Assembly (NCBI RefSeq): GCF_013870525.1
Contig: NZ_JACBXD010000054.1
Location: 1 to 54,511 of the forward strand
Length of the DNA: 54,511 nt
Reading direction: 5' to 3'
Source of the DNA: Amycolatopsis pittospori
Lineage (GTDB): Bacteria; Actinomycetota; Actinomycetes; Mycobacteriales; Pseudonocardiaceae
The notes under the pieces are model-generated. The model had not been told where the DNA came from, did not search any database, and saw only the letters and a program-made list of their open reading frames with translations. The translations under genes were made by a program, and so were the position numbers. Each line of letters opens with the position of its first letter. Within the stretch, counting starts at the first letter, position 1. This document shows, in pieces, positions 50,241 to 54,511 of the stretch.

Positions 50241-50494
50241 GTAGTTCTACCCAGGGGTAGTTGGGGGTCTTCACGCTGCCGTGACCCGGCGGTGACCGGG
50301 CATTGTTATGCCATCGCGCGGAGAGAGCGCGGGATGCGAATCGCCTGGTACTGGGGGTCCGGCGAGCCGACATTCCGCGGAACTCGCCAAGTGCTTACGG
50401 TCGGCTCGCGGGGAGGCGAGCCTTCCGTAGGGGCTCCGATACCGGCTTGCGAGGGGCGGCCGGTCTCGGAGCCCTCTTTTGCGCTCTGCCCGTT
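50241..50494. other. Convergent intergenic region rich in hairpins, with terminator
   Basis: Between ku (+) and the NlpC/P60 gene (-) there is no supportable gene. Several stems are visible: CTACCC/GGGTAG near 50248-50261, GGCTCGC/GCGAGCC at 50403-50422, and a 16-bp stem with one mismatch at 50431-50446/50459-50474. The last is followed on the plus strand by TCTTTT. On the minus strand it lies 20 bp after the NlpC stop and is the likely operon terminator. A riboswitch was considered and not recognised. Confidence 0.6.
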
Positions 50495-51499
50495 TCAGAG
50501 CCGCTTGGCCGCGCGGAAAGCCTTGGCGTAGGTGCCTTCGCCGTCGATCAGCGACACACCGCCGGCGTCGCCGAACGTCGGCCCGTTGGCGACCTTGCGA
50601 CTGGACAGCACCCGTCGCTTCCCGTCGCTGTCGATGCCGAGATAGATCCCGGTGTGCGAGACCTGCGGCCCGAGATGCGGCTCCAGATTGAAGAAGAGGA
50701 TGTCGCCGGGCTGCAGCGCCGAGTAGTTCGTGGCCTGCTTCTTGGTGTCCGCGATCACCGGTGTTCCCGGCCCGAGTTCGGACATCGCCCAGGCGCGCCG
50801 CGGCAGGCCCGGCCCCTTCGTGTTGGTGCCGAGCATCGGATAGCCCGCGCGGTAGCCGTAGACCATCCGCACGAAACCGGAGCAGTCGAGCGAGCCGAAG
50901 CGCGCCGGTTCCGCGTTCTCGTGCTTGTCGGGGAAATCCCAGCCGATGCCGAGGAAGTCGTAGAAGTCCGACTTCTCTTGCCGTCCTTCGGCGCTGTCGG
51001 GGCCGAAGGAGGCATCGCCCGCTACCCGGAGCTTCTTGGCTGTCTGAGGCGCCGAGCCGTCGGTGTACTGCAGTGCGAAGGCGAGGAGGTCCGGCGAGGT
51101 ATCGCCGACGGCCTTGGGCAGCCAGTCGCCGAACCACGCCTCCTTCTCCCCGCCTTCCTTCCATGCCTGCGGCGCGAATCTGATCCAGGCCGACGAGGTG
51201 ACGGTGACCTTGGTGAACTTCGGTTCGGTGAAGGTCCGGCTCCGGCCCGTCAGCATGACCGTGCGACTGCCATCCGTGAACGACGCCAGCTGCGTGCCGG
51301 CGGAATCCCGGACGATGGTCCTGGCCGGGGCATCGAGCCGTTCGTACGAGTACCCGCCCGCCGCCGCGGCACCCGGCGTGGCCGCGGTCGCCGACATGGC
51401 GGTGATGCCCGGCTTCTCCTCCTTCGCCACGTAGACCGCGGCCGTACCGGACACAACGATCACCGCGACGAGCACACCGATCCGGATCGCCTTGCGCAT
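50495..51499 (-). CDS. Membrane-anchored NlpC/P60 cysteine peptidase of the cap cluster
   Basis: This 334-residue protein has one N-terminal membrane anchor (IGVLVAVIVVSGTAAVYVA). A domain of about 130 residues, extracellular by topology, follows. The NlpC/P60 fold carries catalytic Cys206 in FGSLDCSGFVRMVYGY and His282 in PQVSHTGIYLG, with LQPGDILFF between. The family cleaves gamma-D-glutamyl bonds in peptidoglycan, which chemically resembles cleavage of poly-gamma-glutamate. The ATG at 51499 follows TGAGGTC; GTG 51511, overlapping the capC stop, is the alternative. As last gene of a CapB-CapC operon it may release or trim the polymer, like CapD/PgdS in Bacillus. That is inference. Confidence 0.87.
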   Translation of the reverse strand: MRKAIRIGVLVAVIVVSGTAAVYVAKEEKPGITAMSATAATPGAAAAGGYSYERLDAPARTIVRDSAGTQLASFTDGSRTVMLTGRSRTFTEPKFTKVTVTSSAWIRFAPQAWKEGGEKEAWFGDWLPKAVGDTSPDLLAFALQYTDGSAPQTAKKLRVAGDASFGPDSAEGRQEKSDFYDFLGIGWDFPDKHENAEPARFGSLDCSGFVRMVYGYRAGYPMLGTNTKGPGLPRRAWAMSELGPGTPVIADTKKQATNYSALQPGDILFFNLEPHLGPQVSHTGIYLGIDSDGKRRVLSSRKVANGPTFGDAGGVSLIDGEGTYAKAFRAAKRL

Positions 51500-51507
51500 T
51501 GCCGACC

Positions 51508-51990
51508 TCACACCGTGGGGACCAGCCCGACCAGCACTCCGCTGATCAGGATCGCGTAACAGCCCAGGCTGACTCCCGCGGTGGCGAAAATGGTCGCCGC
51601 CGGAGGCTGCCGGACCAATTGGTAGGCCACCAGACCGGGCACCACGAACCCCAGGGTCTGGTGGACGAACAACAGCGGGAAGTCGGCCTGGAGGACGAGT
51701 AGCAAGGTCGTCTGCAGCACGACTCCCAGCAGGACGACCGCTGCGAACAACCGCTTGCCGTAGAGGATCACCACGCGCTGCATCAGCTTCGTGCCCGCGT
51801 AGGTCAGCGCCGTCATCAGCACGATGATGGCCGCTCGCCGGAAATCCTCGACGATGGTCAAGGCGATCCAGCCGGGCGTGATCATGCCGCCGGGGGACAG
51901 ATTCGTGGTCAGGTAGCAGACCAGCGACAACAGCAGCCCGATGGCGAGTCCGATGGTCGCGACCTCGGGGGTGAGTGACGTGGTGAGCAT
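51508..51990 (-). CDS. capC: Poly-gamma-glutamate synthesis protein CapC/PgsC-like
   Basis: This 160-residue integral membrane protein has about five hydrophobic segments. The family-typical opening is PEVATIGLAIGLLLSLVCYLTTNLSPGGMITPGWIAL, then AAIIVLMTALTYAGTKLMQRVVILYGKRLFAAVVLLGV, and the ending GFVVPGLVAYQLVRQPPAATIFATAGVSL. CapC/PgsC of Bacillus (about 150 residues) forms the membrane synthase with CapB/PgsB. The ATG overlaps the capB stop by 1 bp and its stop overlaps the NlpC GTG, indicating a strictly coupled operon. No CapA/PgsA-like metallophosphatase is in the window. Confidence 0.88.
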   Translation of the reverse strand: MLTTSLTPEVATIGLAIGLLLSLVCYLTTNLSPGGMITPGWIALTIVEDFRRAAIIVLMTALTYAGTKLMQRVVILYGKRLFAAVVLLGVVLQTTLLLVLQADFPLLFVHQTLGFVVPGLVAYQLVRQPPAATIFATAGVSLGCYAILISGVLVGLVPTV

Positions 51991-53171
51991 CAGGGGCCGA
52001 TCGCTTCCAGTTTGGCGAGTTCGTCGATGAGCAGTTCGCCCTGTCCGTGGATGTTGCCGATGGCGACCAGCGACGCCTGACGGTCGATGCCGCCGATGAT
52101 CTTGCGCATGAGGAATTCCGGGGGGCGTGCGCCGCCGAGGTCGACGACGCGGTCGTGCCATTCGGTCGGGATCGCGGCCCGCGCGCTGCGTGTCGGGTCG
52201 CCGATCAGCACCACGCGTTCCGGGGCGATACGCGGGATCAGCGCGCCCATCTGGCCGTTGCGCTCGACCCGGTCGGGGCGGCAGTTGATGATCACGTGCA
52301 GCGGATCGGCGATCGCGCCCTGTTTGCGGAGCTGGTCGATGTTCATCAGTGTCGATTCGGGGTCGTTCGCGGCGAAGACGTTCGCGAAGCGGAGCCTGCG
52401 CCGCCCCGCGCGGTAGTGGTGGACCTGCAGAACGCCGGGATCCGGCGGAGCCGCCCACATACCTTCGAGCGCCAGCCGACGGTTGACCTTGAGCAGATCG
52501 GCCACGGCCAGCGCGATCGCGACGTTCTCTTTGAACGTGATCCAGCCGAACCCGCGCATCTCCTCGTCGGTGACCGTCTCGGGGTCGACCGCGATCAGAC
52601 GGCAGTTCCGCTTGTCCGCTTCTTCCTGGAGGATCGCGAGCCGGTCCTTCTCCGCCGTGAGACAGATCCCGCCGATCGGCATCGACCGGCTCAGCGAGCG
52701 CGCCACGTCGTCCAGCGTCGGGCCCATTTCGGCGAGGTGATCCTCGCGGACGTTGCAGAGCACGCCGATGGTGGAACGGATCAGCTTGCTCTGGTTGATC
52801 TCCTGGAGGTCCGGCATCACCGCCATGCATTCGATCACCAGCGCGTCCGGCCGGTACGCGGCCGCGCGGCGGACGATGCCGATCTGCTCGACGACGTTGG
52901 CGATGCCGAACTTGCGGTAGACCGGCTCTTCGCTCCCGTCTGGGTGGATGAAGCGGGCCGCGGTGCCCGTGGTCTTCGCCGTCGTCACCAGGCCGCCGCC
53001 GCGCAGCGCGCCCGCGCAGAGCCGGGTGATCGACGATTTGCCCCGGATGCCGTTGACGAGCACCCGCGTCGGGATGCTGTGCAGGTTCCGGTAGTGGTTG
53101 CGTTGCTCGAAGATCCCGGCGGCCAGCATCGCCGCCGACGAGGTGAGCAAGACGAAGTAGAGGAACGTCAC
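51990..53171 (-). CDS. capB: Poly-gamma-glutamate synthase CapB/PgsB-like ligase
   Basis: This 393-residue ATP-dependent amide ligase is related to Mur ligases. An N-terminal membrane segment FVLLTSSAAMLAAGIFEQ is followed by the P-loop VNGIRGKSSITRL (about residues 39-51). TGTAARFIHPDGSEEPVYR, ALVIECMAVMPDLQEINQSKLIRSTIGVLCNVREDHLAEMGPT and VIINCRPDRVERNGQM are typical of CapB. GTG at 53171 overlaps the previous stop by 4 bp. In Bacillus CapB polymerises glutamate through gamma-amide bonds. The monomer used here is unknown, and export would need other proteins. Confidence 0.92.
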   Translation of the reverse strand: MTFLYFVLLTSSAAMLAAGIFEQRNHYRNLHSIPTRVLVNGIRGKSSITRLCAGALRGGGLVTTAKTTGTAARFIHPDGSEEPVYRKFGIANVVEQIGIVRRAAAYRPDALVIECMAVMPDLQEINQSKLIRSTIGVLCNVREDHLAEMGPTLDDVARSLSRSMPIGGICLTAEKDRLAILQEEADKRNCRLIAVDPETVTDEEMRGFGWITFKENVAIALAVADLLKVNRRLALEGMWAAPPDPGVLQVHHYRAGRRRLRFANVFAANDPESTLMNIDQLRKQGAIADPLHVIINCRPDRVERNGQMGALIPRIAPERVVLIGDPTRSARAAIPTEWHDRVVDLGGARPPEFLMRKIIGGIDRQASLVAIGNIHGQGELLIDELAKLEAIGP

Positions 53172-54511
53172 TTCGGGTTCCGGCCCCGTTCGGCCAGCTG
53201 AGGCCGCCGTGGCGCGCGCGGCGGTTCCGGCCGGAGTTCGTCGCGAGGCGCCCGGGGGACCTCGCGGCGCGGTCGTGCCGGACGCCGGGGTGCGAGACGT
53301 GCTTCCGGGCGTCGATCGGGAGCCGGCCGCCGACCGGATTCGAGGGGGACGTCCTTGACGCGCTGGAGCAGCGCGGTCTCGTCGGTCGCCGCGCCGGCCG
53401 GTCGCCGGACCTCGCCGAGGCGTACCTTGCCGTCGACCAGCGCCTGGCGGCAGATTTCGACGCAGGAGGCGATGCTGCCGATCTCGTCCTGACGTTGCGG
53501 GTACACCACGGCACCCATCCCGACGCCCTTGGAGATCGGCACGGCGGCTTCGGCGACACGGCGCAGCGGCCGGATGACGACCAGCAGATGCCAGGCGAAC
53601 AGCATCAGCGCGACGACGGCGGTGAGGAGCGCGGCCACGCGCGCACCCGCCCGCACGGTGTTGTCCGCGACACCGAGCGAGCCGATCGGCTGTTCGGCGA
53701 CGACGACCCACTTCAGCTCGGCCGCGCTGCCGTCGTCGGCCAGGCGCTCGGCCGCGACCAGGGTCGTCGCGGTGGTTTCACGGGCGTCCTCGCCGGTCTG
53801 CGCGGTGGTGAAGTTCTTGAGCAAGGTGGGGTCGGTGAGTTCGGAGAAGGCGAAATAGCCCTCGGTGTCGGCGATGGTGCGCTTGCCCTCGTCGACCACC
53901 CGGACGCGGCCGCCCGCCGAGTCGAGCAGCGAAGCCATCCGGGGCACGTCGTATTCGCCGACCAGGACGCCGCCCGAGTTCGGCAGAGGTGTGAAGGCGT
54001 AGACCACGGGCACCCGGCCGGTGGTGTTGTGCTGGCGCAGGCCGGCGCCGTCGGGCAGCTTGCCCGGATCGCGCAGCGCCTCGCGCCCGGCCAGTTCGAG
54101 CACTCCGCCGTCGGCATCGGTGACGTAGACGCTGCGGAACCGGCTTTCGTCCGTCACGAGCCGCTCGAGCATGCCGCGCAGCTGGTCCGGCCGCTTGTCC
54201 GCGCCGAGCCGGGCGATGGCACGCAGGTCGCCGAGGCCCTGGGAGAGGCTCCGGCGCAGGGTGTCGGCCGAATGCGCGACTCGGCCGCCGTATTCGCTCA
54301 GCATGGTGGGCGAGACGGCGGCGGACTGGCGCCCGAGTGTCGCCGCGACGGTGACCGACCAGCCGAGCAGTGCCAGGGAGACGAGTGCGACGACGGCCTG
54401 GGCGGACAGGAACGGCTTGACCACGGCGCCGGCCTTGCGCCGTCTGAGCTTCGACCGGGAGCGCTCGACGGCGCGGGTGAGCCGGTTCACCTCGTGGACG
54501 CGGGACTGGCG
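53168..54511 (-). CDS. Two-TM extracytoplasmic sensor/HAMP protein of the cap operon (start uncertain)
   Basis: The frame is open to the window edge; a GTG at 54490 would give 440 residues, but a start beyond the edge is possible. TM1 is FLSAQAVVALVSLALLGWSVTV. A Cache-like extracellular region of about 230 residues follows (FRSVYVTDADGGVLELAG, PVVYAFTPLPNSGGVLVGEYDV, VVVAEQPIGS). TM2 is ARVAALLTAVVALMLFAWHLLVVI, then a HAMP-like stretch (PLRRVAEAAVPISKGVGMGAV, DEIGSIASCVEICR) and an Arg/Pro-rich tail of about 55 residues. No kinase, cyclase or methyl-accepting domain follows. It overlaps capB by 4 bp, so it is part of the polymer-synthesis system. Confidence 0.75.
   Translation of the reverse strand, partial: RQSRVHEVNRLTRAVERSRSKLRRRKAGAVVKPFLSAQAVVALVSLALLGWSVTVAATLGRQSAAVSPTMLSEYGGRVAHSADTLRRSLSQGLGDLRAIARLGADKRPDQLRGMLERLVTDESRFRSVYVTDADGGVLELAGREALRDPGKLPDGAGLRQHNTTGRVPVVYAFTPLPNSGGVLVGEYDVPRMASLLDSAGGRVRVVDEGKRTIADTEGYFAFSELTDPTLLKNFTTAQTGEDARETTATTLVAAERLADDGSAAELKWVVVAEQPIGSLGVADNTVRAGARVAALLTAVVALMLFAWHLLVVIRPLRRVAEAAVPISKGVGMGAVVYPQRQDEIGSIASCVEICRQALVDGKVRLGEVRRPAGAATDETALLQRVKDVPLESGRRPAPDRRPEARLAPRRPARPRREVPRAPRDELRPEPPRAPRRPQLAERGRNPK

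Noticed and set aside
50241..50494. Possible riboswitch or structured RNA (for example a c-di-AMP type linked to NlpC/P60 genes)
   Set aside because: The structures lie at the 3' ends of both flanking genes, not upstream of any, and no recognisable conserved riboswitch core was found. A terminator explains the strongest stem.
1..54511. CRISPR array, prophage or insertion sequence
   Set aside because: No regularly spaced direct repeats, transposase, integrase or phage structural genes were seen. The HNH gene is of the DUF222 type and not a Cas nuclease.

Overview
The window comes from a high-GC Gram-positive bacterium. Strong third-position G/C bias, frequent GTG starts (plus one TTG), 4-bp stop/start overlaps and Mycobacterium-like gene order point to an actinomycete. 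The general look (long intergenic hairpins, a DUF222/HNH protein, a GlnR-like site before amtB) suggests Pseudonocardiaceae such as Amycolatopsis. That placement is inference, since no rRNA marker is present.

Conserved backbone: acyP and smc lie at 0.3-4.3 kb, ftsY at 7.8-9.2 kb and amtB-glnK-glnD at 44.7-48.8 kb. In Mycobacterium tuberculosis acyP-smc-ftsY-amt-glnB-glnD are contiguous. Here the same genes keep order and strand but are split by about 3.5 kb (DUF3455 protein, SSS symporter, anmK) and about 35.5 kb.

The 35-kb insert is dominated by purine breakdown and use of its carbon. At 21.3-30.7 kb are MarR and PucR regulators, then a tightly coupled operon: xanthine dehydrogenase FAD and Fe-S subunits, an 8-oxoguanine deaminase-like enzyme, the xanthine dehydrogenase Mo subunit, guanine deaminase, an AzgA-type purine permease and a small allophanate-hydrolase-related protein. 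At 34.1-38.8 kb are uricase, hydroxyisourate hydrolase, OHCU decarboxylase and an HTH regulator on the minus strand, divergent from allantoinase and allantoicase. Together these convert guanine, hypoxanthine and xanthine to urate, allantoin, allantoate and ureidoglycolate. At 11.6-17.6 kb an IclR (AllR-like) regulator faces malate synthase and a CitE-like DUF6986 protein; a C4-dicarboxylate symporter follows. Malate synthase would take the glyoxylate released from ureidoglycolate into central metabolism. Palindromes of the form TTCC(A/G)CT...GAA precede both the IclR/aceB pair and allB, which suggests one regulon.

Other genes in the insert are an MFS exporter with its TetR repressor, an HNH protein, GNAT and membrane proteins, a six-cysteine secreted protein, a secreted SGNH hydrolase and a secreted tripeptidyl-aminopeptidase-like enzyme, a secreted DNRLRE/ricin protein, metY with a CoA-binding protein, and an FhuF-like protein coupled to an RlmA-like methyltransferase.

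After glnD come a small protein and ku. Then a minus-strand operon (54.5 to 50.5 kb) encodes a two-TM HAMP protein, CapB/PgsB-like ligase, CapC/PgsC-like membrane protein and a membrane-anchored NlpC/P60 peptidase, with every junction overlapping or nearly so. This poly-gamma-glutamate-type module in an actinomycete is the most interesting system in the window.

Several gene ends are marked by very long, nearly perfect hairpins (stems of 22-30 bp).
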